Below, in pieces: positions 54,810 through 64,000 of a DNA stretch of 64,000 nt; the stretch's first letter is position 1; every line of letters starts with the position of its first letter. A program made the translations under genes and the position numbers. The stretch spans positions 62,001 through 126,000 of the forward strand of contig LLEY01000095.1 of assembly GCA_001414485.1 (NCBI GenBank), read 5' to 3'. This DNA comes from Calycina herbarum (Eukaryota > Ascomycota > Leotiomycetes > Helotiales > Pezizellaceae). The notes beneath the pieces are model-generated. The model made no database searches. It was not told where the DNA came from and saw only the letters and a list, made by a program, of their open reading frames with translations.

Positions 54810-56484
54810 TTACCTTCTCTTCCTCTCTCTCCACTCACAAAAAGCAAATACACCAGAACAACAAATACCCGCAATCCCCATCCCTATCCCTAAATACCAA
54901 GCTCCTCGATATCCCATCAACAATTCCTCCCCTCCATGGTTAACCTGTCCCTCGATGGTGCCAGCAAACCCCAAAGCGAGAGAGATGGAATAGTTGATCA
55001 CAGTGTTGACCAGACTGGCCGACACACCTTGGGACTCTCTGGGCATTTTATTGCTAAGTAGCAGATTCGCTGCTGGGAACGACATATCCCTGGCTCATCG
55101 TTAGCTTCCCTCGGAAACAAATATCAGATGGATGGACGACTTACATCCCCCAAGGCATGATAACGATCGAGAGGAAAGTTTGAGCCCAATATGTTTGATC
55201 CACCGGCGCCGTTGCCAGGAGGATCAATCCAAGACTGAATGCAAGAAGGGCGATTCCCATGAGTAGACTTCCTGGTACTCGGTGGATGATATAACCTGTG
55301 GTAATCGCTGCGAGAAGACCACTAATACAAGCCGGACTGAACTGTGCAGACGCAAGCAAAGGACTGACATGCCTCAGTTCCAACAAGAATTGCCAGAAGT
55401 AATACGTCCACACACTGAATCCTGACCATCCCAAAGCCATACACGCCAAGATAAAGGCTGAGTCGGCAGCCATATCTTTGAATGGGACAAGAGGAAACTT
55501 GCTGACTCGTAACTCAACATAGCCGAATCCACCGAGTACGACGAGTCCAACAATGAGAAGGACATACGTATATGGAGTCGACCAACCAACAACCGGTGCT
55601 TGGTTCCAGGCGATATTCACGAGTACCAAGCCTGATACTCCCGTTATTCCTCCCAAAGCATCGGTGAGATCCCAGGTGGTTTCCGACGGGCTGAGGTGAG
55701 GAGGCGGTGTGGTCGGGATCAGAAAGAAACTGAGAATAGCGAGGAGAAGACAGGTGATGGCATTGATGTAGAATCCCCATTGCCAGCTGGCATATTTCGC
55801 CAGTAAAGATGTGAAAACCGCACCCACGACGAATCCGGTTGGCGCTGTTGCACCAAAGGCGCTGAACATCATCTGCTTTCGTACTCCCTGTCTATAAGTT
55901 CGTCCCAAAATCGCAACTGCGTTTGGCAAACATAAAGCCGGTCCAATTCCCTGCATTGCTCGACAAACATCCAGCAGAATGGGACCAGAATAAACAGAAA
56001 GACCTCCGATAAGGGACCAAAGTGACCACCACGTAAACCCGGCAATCACCAATCTTTTATGGCCATATAAATCCCCGAGTCGTCCTGCTGGAAGAATGAA
56101 AGTCCCTACCGTTAAGGCATATGCAGCTGGAAACCAACTCAATTGTCCTGGATCTTGTGTCCCGAAACTTGCTCCGATAAGGCGAAGGGGCGCGATGACT
56201 TGAGCAAGACCGGCTTGTGTCATGAATTGAGCCATACAAATAACTGATACGAATCCAAATTCATGATATGGATTCTTCGGATGTTCGACCCAGGATTGAG
56301 TTATGGTGGCTAGATTTCCTCCTGCGTGCTCGTCCTCCTTGGTGAGTGCTGAATGTAAGTCTTCTCCTATGGGATATTCTGTGCGTACATCTTCATCAGA
56401 AGATGGTTGTTTTTCGAGGTCTGTTACGTTTCGATTTATAGATTCGGAGGGGTTCGATATTTTTGAGGATATACTCGAAGTCAT
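54810..56484 (-). CDS. MFS transporter, DHA2-like (Amf1-type) exporter, 2 exons
   Basis: Proton-driven membrane carrier. Exons 55145-56484 and 54810-55089 give 539 residues. A hydrophilic start of about 80 residues is followed by predicted 12-14 helices. Motifs: PAGRLGDLYGHKRLV after helix 2 (the GxLaDrxGrkr loop), ICMAQFMTQAGLAQV in helix 1 and GFYINAITCLLLAIL in helix 6, followed by a Pro-rich loop. The C-terminus MPRESQGVSASLVNTVINYS is usual for the DHA2 group that includes the yeast ammonium/boron-related Amf1/Atr1 proteins. The substrate cannot be read off. The splice gives WGMDMSFPAANLLL with the Met codon split. Confidence 0.9.
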
Positions 56485-57367
56485 CGTGAAGGTGGGATTT
56501 TAGATGACTCGGTGGCGTGAGAAAAGGAAATAAAGAGACGGCACTCTGTCTAATAAATATTTAAAGGTAGAAACGATACCTTCGACAAAATTAAACCGCC
56601 ATCATGGCAAAATAGAAAAAAAGATAGAGGATGTCTAGAATTGCCAGAGCCAAAAGAAACACAGCCAAAGCATGACGTTTAACCACCAAAATACACTTCG
56701 GCACGGATACCGGTAATGGAACCGGATAACGAAGATGCTTGTTGACAAGGGCAAGAAACTCTGTGATTCGCTGAAGATGGAAATCTTTATCAGATTTCAA
56801 CAGGTCCACTTGCAAACCCACCTTCCAGGTTTGTAAGTCATTATTCACGATTCGAAATCGCGACCGAGATCAGACGAATTGATAATAAATTGCGACATCC
56901 TCCTTCTGAGATGACAAATTGAGAAAGGGCCCCCCACATTGGCATTGGCAGGAATCGAACGCCTCATGGCTGATATAGGGAATACCGATATCGCAGCTCA
57001 GGCTACGAAACCGTCTTCTGGAAAGAATGGTTTGTTGTGAAAGTGTACAAGTTTTGCCAGAGTTCGCGATGAATCGTTGAAGCATTTTCCGTTTGTTGAC
57101 ATTTTGCCGGGATGATAGCCGGGAGCCCAATCAGAGTTTGGCACACTAATCAACGTACATTCAGGAGTCAGCAAAAGCATCGCTGTTTTAACGATGCCAA
57201 AGCCACCATCATCACAACCACCAACAAGTGTTGGTTGGTATAGCTCAACACTAAGTCAAAATGCTAATATAAAGTCTTCGATTCCTAGACTTTTCAAAAC
57301 TGTAAATTCCTTTTCAAATCAGCCTCTCAAAACTCAATAAAATAACAACCAAAAAACTCCCGTCAAA
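56485..57367. other. divergent spacer, MFS gene and oxidoreductase, with a doubtful small frame
   Basis: Holds two upstream regions. On the minus strand 56591-56848 encodes an 85-codon frame (starting GTG, not ATG) ending in a hydrophobic helix (LAVFLLALAILDILYLFFYF). It could be the last exon of a small gene whose other exons would lie in 56870-57180, but no splice chain was convincing. Confidence 0.35.
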
Positions 57368-58324
57368 ATGGCCACAATGAAAGCCCTCCAACTCACCAAA
57401 ACCACCGACTCGGTAACCCTCTCCCTCACCACCCTCCCAAAACCAACTCTCATCCCCGGCCACGTCCTCATAAAAATTAAAGCCTCCGCGATCCAACCCA
57501 GCGACATAATGAACTCCAAGGGGTCCTTCTCCTTCACAACCTTTCCTCGCGTTCCTGGCCGTGACTTCTCCGGTCTCATAGCCGAAGGACCCCCCTCTTT
57601 AATCGGAAAAGAGGTCTACGGCACATCAGGAAATAAACAAGCTTTCACCATTGATGGTGCACAAGCGGAATATATTCTTGCTCCTGAACATGCGGTGGCG
57701 AGGAAACCGAAAGGACTGAGTTTTGTGCAGGCGGCTTGTTTAGGTGTGCCTTTTACAACTGCTGCTACGGCTTTGAAACGGTCGGGGGCGAAGAAGGGGG
57801 ATGTTGTTTTGGTATTGGGTGCTAATGGTGCGGTTGGGAGTGCGGTTGTTCAGTTGGCGAGGGGGAAGGGGTGTAAAGTCCTCGAAGGATCGAGACAGGA
57901 AAATGCAGATGTTAATACATCCAAAGATCCCGAGATGAATGCCGTGGATTCTTTAACCGAGGGAAAGGGGGTGAATGTTGTGATTGATACAGTTGGACAA
58001 CCGGGTTTAACTCAAGCTGCTATTGCGAAACTTGCGAGAGGAGGGACTTTGACGTTTATTGCTGCGCCTAAAGCTGGGAGTCAGGAGTTGGCTTTCAATA
58101 TGATGGATTTTTATAGGGCGGAGAGGAGGATTGTTGGGGTTAATACGCTACTTTATTCGGCGGAGGAGTTTGCAGTTGAGCTTGAGAGTATTACTGAGAT
58201 GTTTGATGCTGGGCTTTTGGAGGCGGGGAGGGAGTGGGAGAAAGTGAAGTTGGAGGATGGAATCGCGGCTTATGAGAAGGCTGGTCAACGTGGTGCTGGG
58301 AAGTTTGTGATAGTTATGGAGTAG
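57368..58324 (+). CDS. MDR-type NAD(P)H quinone oxidoreductase-like protein
   Basis: A single exon of 318 residues. Medium-chain dehydrogenase/reductase family, zinc-free quinone-oxidoreductase branch: the N-terminal GroES-like half (PGHVLIKIKASAIQPSD; VPGRDFSG) is followed by the cofactor motif LGANGAVGSAVVQLA in a Rossmann half. Catalytic-zinc Cys and structural-zinc Cys cluster are absent. Later blocks VNVVIDTVGQPG and GKFVIVME complete the fold. It likely reduces quinones or conjugated carbonyls with NADPH in the cytosol. GC use shifts within the gene (C-rich first third, G/T-rich after), not unusual here. Confidence 0.9.
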   Translation: MATMKALQLTKTTDSVTLSLTTLPKPTLIPGHVLIKIKASAIQPSDIMNSKGSFSFTTFPRVPGRDFSGLIAEGPPSLIGKEVYGTSGNKQAFTIDGAQAEYILAPEHAVARKPKGLSFVQAACLGVPFTTAATALKRSGAKKGDVVLVLGANGAVGSAVVQLARGKGCKVLEGSRQENADVNTSKDPEMNAVDSLTEGKGVNVVIDTVGQPGLTQAAIAKLARGGTLTFIAAPKAGSQELAFNMMDFYRAERRIVGVNTLLYSAEEFAVELESITEMFDAGLLEAGREWEKVKLEDGIAAYEKAGQRGAGKFVIVME

Positions 58325-58837
58325 GAATATGAATTGTTGTAGGTTAATAAAGATAGCTTCTAATATTGAGTATTCAAACAATTGTGCTTTCTCTAGGATT
58401 GTTGACCCTAGAGGTAAAAAATCCCGGGCCTTGCTCTGCCATCCCTCCCTATATTGCCTTGTAAATTCTGGGACAATGAAATTCATTCTCCGAGAAAGTC
58501 TGAAAGATTGTTATAAATGTTCTTGGAGAATCAATGTAATTATTCTGAATCTTTTCGCACATTACTTGCAAAAGGCAGGTGTACCCAGAGGAAAGCCGTC
58601 TCTCTTACGCATAATTTTTGAAACCTGGTAACGTTTACTAAGTCTTCAAGTCCCCGATATCAGTGGAAGAAATTTGAATGTGGGAATGATGGGGAACTGC
58701 TACCCCTGTATTAAAACGGAGGCTAACTCTCTACAACTCATCCGCCCGAGCCTCTCTCCCAAACACCAGAAACATAAACACAAGAACTATATACAATCTC
58801 CAGACAATTTTCAGTCAAACACCTTCTTCGGGAAACG
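58325..58837. other. spacer; no gene seen
   Basis: Convergent 3' regions of the oxidoreductase gene and the esterase remnant. A 100-codon plus frame lacks motifs. Confidence 0.5.
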
Positions 58838-60186
58838 TTAGGTACACTTGAAGCTACTTGGAGCAGTCTTACCACCAACCCTATCATATACAGCGATAGC
58901 TGGATATGGACAAGTAATCCGATTGAAGGTTGTTCCCTTATTTGTGATGGTAACAGGAAGTGTTCCCGGTACCTCTCCCTGCTCCACCCAGGTTATGAGA
59001 GCGTCGAAAGTAGAGGTGGGTTGTTTTGTAGTTCCACCATCGCAATGCTGGAGCCCAGGAACTTCAAAGAATCGGTAAAAATCTTTGACATCGGCGTCCA
59101 ATGCTGTGACTGCATCGTAATATTGCTCAGTGCCGCCGATGGGAATAATCGGGTCGGCCTAGATGTTTTTGTTCGTACTATTTCATACAATCTCAGACTG
59201 AGAAGGAAACCAACAATTCCGTGATAGATAATCATTTTTTCACCAGCAGCCTTGAAAGCCGAAAGACCAGGGTCGTTTGTATCCATCATGTTACGGTATT
59301 GTTGAAAGCCAGAGTGGAATACATCATCAAATTGTGCGTGTGTCATATTTGCAATCCGGGTTCTTTTCAATGAATAGAGTAATCCATTGTGTTCCAAGAA
59401 CAGTAGGGTTGCCTACGCAAGTACCATTGGCAGAACAAATGGTCGCAGCAGTCGCCTGGTTGGGATTAAGCGAGCCAGATATATCCGCTCCGATATGAGG
59501 GCCGTACCAGCGAAATCCGCCACTAACTGATCGTGCACCAGTCCAAGTAGCATTTGCAACAGTGGCTGCGATTTCACTGATCTCCATAATTTTTCCGGTC
59601 GTAGAACAGTTGAAGGTATTGCCAACAACGGTAAAAGGGTCGAAAGTACAAGCTTTAATGTCAGTGATAACACCATCGACGACGCCATCGAGACCATCGC
59701 AGGCGGAAACAGCAGCATTGGTGATTGTTTCGAGCTCGCATCCGTTGGGATATCTCCCAGCAAGGTTCATGATTAGTTGGGGCCAGTATGCGGAAGTAAA
59801 GGAGTTCCAATTGATGGTTGGAGCAGCAGCAGCAATACCATCTTACTCAGTTGGATATCTTTGAGCCATCATAAGTCCTTGACGGCCACTATGAATAGTT
59901 CATATTTTATTCAATACAGGACAACAAGTGAAGAAAATTTGTCACTTACCCCTGAGAGCATACACTCCAATAGGAATACTTTGGCGGAACACCGTAATAG
60001 TTCCTCACTAAACTTTTTCCAATAATCGCCTCGTCGTTCAGCGAAACGGATCCAAAATTCTGCAAATTATAAAGATTCACATTTCCCTTACTAACAAGCG
60101 CATATTGACTCGTATCCATTTCAGGTCCAACATCGAGACCGGCATCTGTGGTGATAGAAGCATATCCTGTTCCAATAGCAGTAAGG
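58838..60186 (-). pseudogene. tannase/feruloyl-esterase family gene, 5'-truncated and frame-broken
   Basis: Secreted esterase of the tannase family. From 60186 downward: ITTDAGLDVGPEMDTSQYAL, NYYGVPPKYSYWSVCSQGGR (nucleophile Ser in CS-x-GG, split by an intron near 59898-59952), GLMMAQRYPTE then TAA where relatives have Tyr before DGI, then AAAAPTINWNSF, calcium-site-like CDGLDGVVDGVI, FHSGFQQYRNMMDTNDP and YHGI-ADPIIP after a second intron. It ends GLQHCDGG with the catalytic His, and a stop at 58838-58840. Lesions: the TAA near 59850, a frame change near 59365 after EKNPD, and total loss of the first third where RIP-mutated Gypsy sequence begins at 60187. VCSQGG also replaces the usual GCSxGG. 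It cannot make active enzyme. Confidence 0.85.
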
Positions 60187-61342
60187 TTATAATACCTTAT
60201 AAGTGGTTATAAATTGCCTAACTAAGTAGTCATTCTCGATCCTCTGTCTAAAGACAGTTATAGTACGAGATATAGCTTAAATATATATTACGTGGGTATA
60301 TTAAACTTATAGCTATCTATAAAGCATTGTTTTAGACCGTAGACTATAGTTCGTCTCTTCTTTCTAGTCCGAATTCTACGGAATCCTTAGTATAAAGCTT
60401 AAGCTATCTACTGCTTTCTACTCTTAGACTAATAGATAAACTAAAATAATAAACTAATAGATTAATCAACGTCTACAGCCTTTTATTAGTTACTACTAGG
60501 ACAACTGAAGCGAACTTGTCTCTATTTTAGACTACGCCTAGCTTACGCTTCTATATAAGAGTCTAGGAGGGCTTTCGCTCTTCGAAGTAATTAATAGATA
60601 CGTAGCTACTATATTCTTCGACTAGAATCGCCTAGATAAACCTATAACTATACGTAAACAGCTGAACCAGATAGATATAAAGACACTAGTATAAAGAATA
60701 TATAATATTTAGACTATAGTAAAGGAATTAGTAAGTAAAGCATAAGAGCGCTATACTAAGTCTATAAACTAGACTCGAAGAGTAGTAGACTTTAACGTAG
60801 ACGACTTTGTTTAAGTATTAACTTATAATTAGAAAACAGACTAGCTAAGCTATAAGCTAGATAGATAAAACGAGGGTCTATTCCAGATTATAGCTTATAA
60901 AGACTACTCTTTCTAGCTCGAATTACTAGACCACTTCTATATATATCTCGTATTCCACCTGTTACTACTTTATAAAGCCGCTATAGATCTGTTACCTAGA
61001 TAAGTAAATAAGCTACCTCTGCTAATATAAGTTATAGATTAGAAAGAGTAGGAAGTAGAAGAAGTCTTAGCTATAAAGATAATTCGTAGAAAGCTCTATT
61101 ATAAGGTTAAATAGTTAGGCTATAACTCTAATCTATAGTAGTATCTAGTCTCTAATTTTAAGTATTATCTATATAAATTATACGACTTTTACCTCGCTAA
61201 TCCAGTCTACGCTAGTCTGCTAAAAGCCTTATAAAGCTAGATATAAGCGTAAGAGAACGGTATAGACGATTACGACTATCTTACTAATAACTCGGTTATA
61301 ATATAAAGCTTATAAACAAGCTTTTTCAAAAGAGAGAGGTAA
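60187..61342 (+). mobile_element. Gypsy element A, 3' half of pol (integrase to chromodomain), RIP-mutated
   Basis: Plus-strand translation gives integrase core end (FVSSF, SEFYGILSIKLKLSTAF at about 60345-60410), INQRLQPFISYY, LDYA then LTLLYKSLGG, DFNVDDFV (chain end near 60800) and a chromodomain-like VEEVLAIKIIRRKLYY (about 61040-61090), with many TAA/TAG in place of Gln and Trp codons. CpA and TpG are nearly gone. It ends in a purine tract (AAAAGAGAGAGG, 61328-61339) right before an LTR start. Its 5' half is absent: it abuts the esterase gene directly. Confidence 0.88.
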
Positions 61343-61515
61343 TATTATAATACTAGTCTATAACCTAGAAGAATATATATAATAGTATATAACCTCGGTA
61401 ATTACCTTAGAATATATAGATCTATAATAAGAGCTATAACGAGAGCTATAGCGAGATCTCAGCTCCTTTATAGCTATAATAAAAGCTATAGCGAGATCTT
61501 AGCTATACGTGCTTC
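61343..61515 (+). repeat. LTR of Gypsy element A (first part)
   Basis: Follows the polypurine tract; the first 70 bases match the LTR at 9181 apart from C/T and G/A changes. The rest is cut off at 61516 by another LTR family. Confidence 0.65.
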
Positions 61516-61622
61516 TATTACGAATTACGTTTTACGTAGTAAGTAGTCTAGACAGCGCTCTAATAGAACAAGGTATAACGTCTAGGAAATAGAAGGTAAT
61601 ATAGAAGGGAATCTGTAATATA
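61516..61622 (+). repeat. LTR-C fragment, plus orientation
   Basis: These 107 bases match, in reverse complement, 63672-63780. Differences are almost all C/T or G/A as RIP makes. It is cut at 61622 by the LTR of element B, with ATATA at the junction as the likely target site. Confidence 0.75.
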
Positions 61623-63354
61623 TGTCAGGGCTTATAGTAAGTGCTAATGAATTGAACTATAGAGGCTGTCTATGTATAAGAAGATTCGATTCCTTTCTAA
61701 GCTAGAGTCCTTGCTAACTTATATACTTAGTTAGCTCTTTCTAGAGGGTTCTGCCAAGGGTACTCTCGAAGGTTCTATTACGTCTATACGTTGCTAAGCG
61801 AGGTTACGTAAATGCGTCGCTAGAGTACTCCGAGACTTATTCCACAGGTATAACCCTTAACATTACCCCCCTTCCTACTCTTAAAGGTAGGTGTCTAGGG
61901 CTACTATGTCCTCTAACTCAGTAGCAGGTTCCTATGTTAGGTTTACGTATCCTGTCTATTTAACCTTATACTCGAGTCGAGTACGAGAGCCTTTCTCTAA
62001 GAGCTTCTTTTGCTATTAACCTAGTATTCTTTCAACTTGCTATTCTATAGTATCGTCTACTAATATTATAGGTAGTTGATTATTATCTATAATTTAACTA
62101 GGCAGCGGGTCTATAGCTGCTAGCCTTAATAAGTCTATATTAAAGATATTATAGATACTAGGCGAGGTGTCTAGCTTATATATAGACAGGCTAATAACCT
62201 TAATAACTATAAACTTAGCAGATCGAGTGTCTAGTTTCTTACTAGCCCTGTCTATCTATATATTCTATAAGCTTAAGTAAACCTTGTCTCCAACCTTATA
62301 TATAAGAGCGGTATTCTGTAAACGATTTACTTAAGTCTCCTAGTCTTATTATACCCTTACTATTAATAATTATACCTATTCTATAATAGCCTTAATCTTT
62401 ACTACTATTACTTCGCTCTTTTAAATTAGTGTTTTTGTGTTTATAGGTGCTACAACGTCTGTTAAGAGGTCGATAGTCTGTAATAGATAGCCGTAGCTAA
62501 GTTAGAAGAGGCTTATACTCGTTGATATTAAATCCTATCTGTTAAAAGCTAGCTATACTACTAGCAGCTAGTCGGCCTAGTTATCTTAAGCTATATTAAT
62601 CTACTGCTGTAGAAGCGTCTCGACTTTAGCATTTGCCTATTCCGTTAACTCGTTAGTTTGTAGATAGAAGGCTGTAGAGATCCGTCGTTTAATCCGTAAG
62701 AAGTTACAAAGCGTCTTCTATGCTTGTCTAATGAATTACGGGCCCCTATTAGACACTATTACTCTTGGTAGTCTATATAAGCTATAGTATATAGTAATAA
62801 ATAAGCGAGCAAATTCCTCTGATAATATAGTCGAGTTATAGGCTATAAGGAGCACCCCTTTACTTAAACGGTCTGTGAACACTGCTATTATATTAGAGCC
62901 TTTACTTATAGGTAGTAGTCTAATAAAGTCGACAGAGATCTCCTGCTATTGCTGCTTAGGAATTAGTAAGGGACGAAGTAGGCCTTATTTATAATCTCTC
63001 TAGACCTTAGTACATCTACAAACTCTATAGTTATAGATAAACTACTTAACTATAGTCTATAGGTTTAGCTAGAAGAACTCTCTTAAGACTATTACAATTG
63101 TCCTGTTCTTGCCAGGATAGCCCGTAAGTGTAGAATTATAGAGTTCCTATATAATTACAGTCTATAGCGGCTTATAGTCAGGGACCCATAGTCTGCCCCT
63201 AAACCGTAAATCACTGTTCTTATTAACTAAGCAGTTAGAGACAGAGACTTTAACTAGAGAAGCGAGGTCTGCTGGAAACACTCTATCTCCTTAGTAGATA
63301 GTGTCTATAAGACGCCTAAAGTCCTTGTCCTGTACCTTTCCCTCTTCCCAGAGG
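61623..63354 (-). mobile_element. Gypsy element B, 3' part: pol end, polypurine tract and 3' LTR
   Basis: Runs on the minus strand. The 3' LTR is 61623-61862 (240 bp, TG..CA on each strand), the same family as the solo LTR at 4935. Just inside it on the minus strand is the purine tract GGAAGGGGGG (61865-61874). Upstream come a chromodomain-like block (LEYKVK-stop-TGYVNL, near 61950), LDTSPSIYNIFNIDLLRLAA (near 62120-62180), the integrase, and an integrase N-terminal region (FRRLIDTIYQGDRVFPADLA, near 63240-63310). Stops are frequent. It is interrupted at 63354 by another LTR, so its 5' part lies beyond the window. Confidence 0.85.
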
Positions 63355-63780
63355 TGTAACGAAACTCAAACGAACTAAACAAAGATGACTAAGTCTCGAA
63401 GGTTGGTATACAGGTAAGAAGTACAGATGCGCCGGGTTGTTCACTTGGAAGTGAACTCGTTACTTATATCAAAGATGTTAAACAAGATAATAAGATTGAT
63501 AACTAAAGTTAAGCACGAAGCTCCTATCTAATAGCAGACGTGCCAGTCCTATATAGAGTCTTCGTATTCCCTGGCCGCCATGGTCGACTCGTCGGCCATG
63601 TCGCTTACCTTCCTAGTCACGTGATTATAACCAACTTCTAATAGTGAGATCCTAGAATTCCTAAATGTTCTTCTATATTACAGATTCCCTCCTGTGTTAC
63701 CTTTCATTTCCTAGACGTTGTGCCTTGTCCTGTTAGAACGCTGTCTAGACTACTTATTACGTAAAACGTGATTCGTGATA
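63355..63780 (-). mobile_element. LTR-C, minus orientation, 3' LTR of a further retroelement
   Basis: Begins on the plus strand TGTAACGAAACTC at 63355, right after the interrupted pol of element B, and ends at 63780. On the minus strand it is directly preceded by the purine tract AGAAGGGGATAG (63781-63792), so it is the 3' LTR of an element that continues past 64000. It is about 426 bp, and its first 109 bases match the plus-orientation piece at 61516. It keeps more CpA than its partner. Confidence 0.75.
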
Positions 63781-64000
63781 CTATCCCCTTCTTAGACTAG
63801 CGTGTCCCTACGCTTAAGTACAGCCTAAGAAATATCGTCAAAGAGCTGTCGGCCCTTCCGGTTTTAACATAAATACTACTTATACTTCTGAACATAAATG
63901 CTAGATTGAACTTGTAAAGCGTATTAATAAATCTAGTAAAGAGATAGCTTCTTATACTTGATACGAACGTTCTAGACGAAGATGTGTAGCTATATCTTCA
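63781..64000 (-). mobile_element. internal end of the retroelement carrying LTR-C (continues outside)
   Basis: The minus strand reads LLDLLIRFTSS, then VVFMLKPEGPTALDDIS and LKRRDTLV with stops, ending at the purine tract. I do not recognise the domain; by position it is the C-terminal end of the element's last reading frame. Confidence 0.5.

Noticed and set aside
56930..57010. tRNA-like stretch on the minus strand (GTTCGATTCC near 56950)
   Set aside because: The T-loop-like word is there, but neither a T stem nor a seven-base acceptor stem can be paired around it.

Overview
The window is nuclear DNA of a filamentous ascomycete, tentatively a leotiomycete. Short GT..AG introns interrupt most genes. 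Several products are typical of Pezizomycotina (ERG2, a DUF4360 secreted protein, a LaeA-like methyltransferase, a Ctr copper transporter, NACHT-ankyrin and F-box-like families). The transposons carry a near-saturated repeat-induced point mutation (RIP) signature: CpA and TpG are almost absent, TpA is in excess and CpG is retained.

Left third. A five-exon MFS sugar transporter (363-2235, +) is followed by a broken NACHT-ankyrin gene (2417-3612, -). Its 5' part has been replaced by a Tc1/mariner element (3619-5334), which itself carries a solo LTR with a GGTCT target duplication (4935-5176). Next come a RIP-destroyed Gypsy pol region (about 5340-9180), a related LTR at 9181 and unassigned AT-rich sequence to about 9965. 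Immediately beyond lies a small tandem family of F-box-like genes on the minus strand: one copy broken by C-to-T stops (10503-11574), a remnant (11822-12010) and one intact reading frame (12261-13130). An SGNH/PC-esterase-like gene and a short-chain dehydrogenase follow.

Middle. From about 16.8 to 60 kb the sequence is ordinary gene space. It holds a secreted DUF4360 protein, ERG2 sterol C8 isomerase, an Arb2-domain protein, mitochondrial ribosomal protein uS14m, another F-box-like/DUF7730-type protein, a degenerate epoxide hydrolase, a mitochondrial membrane protein, and a large one-pass membrane protein with an EGF-like domain. Next come a LaeA-like methyltransferase and a cytochrome P450 facing away from each other, a Ctr copper transporter, a DUF2985 membrane protein, a DHA-type MFS exporter and a quinone-oxidoreductase-like enzyme. 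Several 1.2-4.3 kb gaps hold only promoters, UTRs and simple repeats. I assembled the exon structures by hand. For each intact multi-exon gene the exon lengths sum to a multiple of three.

Right end. A tannase/feruloyl-esterase gene (58838-60186, -) is broken and loses its 5' part where a RIP-mutated Gypsy element begins. From 60187 to the end there is a nest of at least three LTR retrotransposons in both orientations, with LTR starts, polypurine tracts and insertion points visible.

The genes do not form a clear pathway. The nearest thing to a functional pairing is the divergent LaeA-like methyltransferase/P450 pair. I see no convincing novel system. The most informative features are the nested RIP-mutated transposons, their collateral damage to neighbouring genes, and single-base frameshifts in otherwise well conserved genes.
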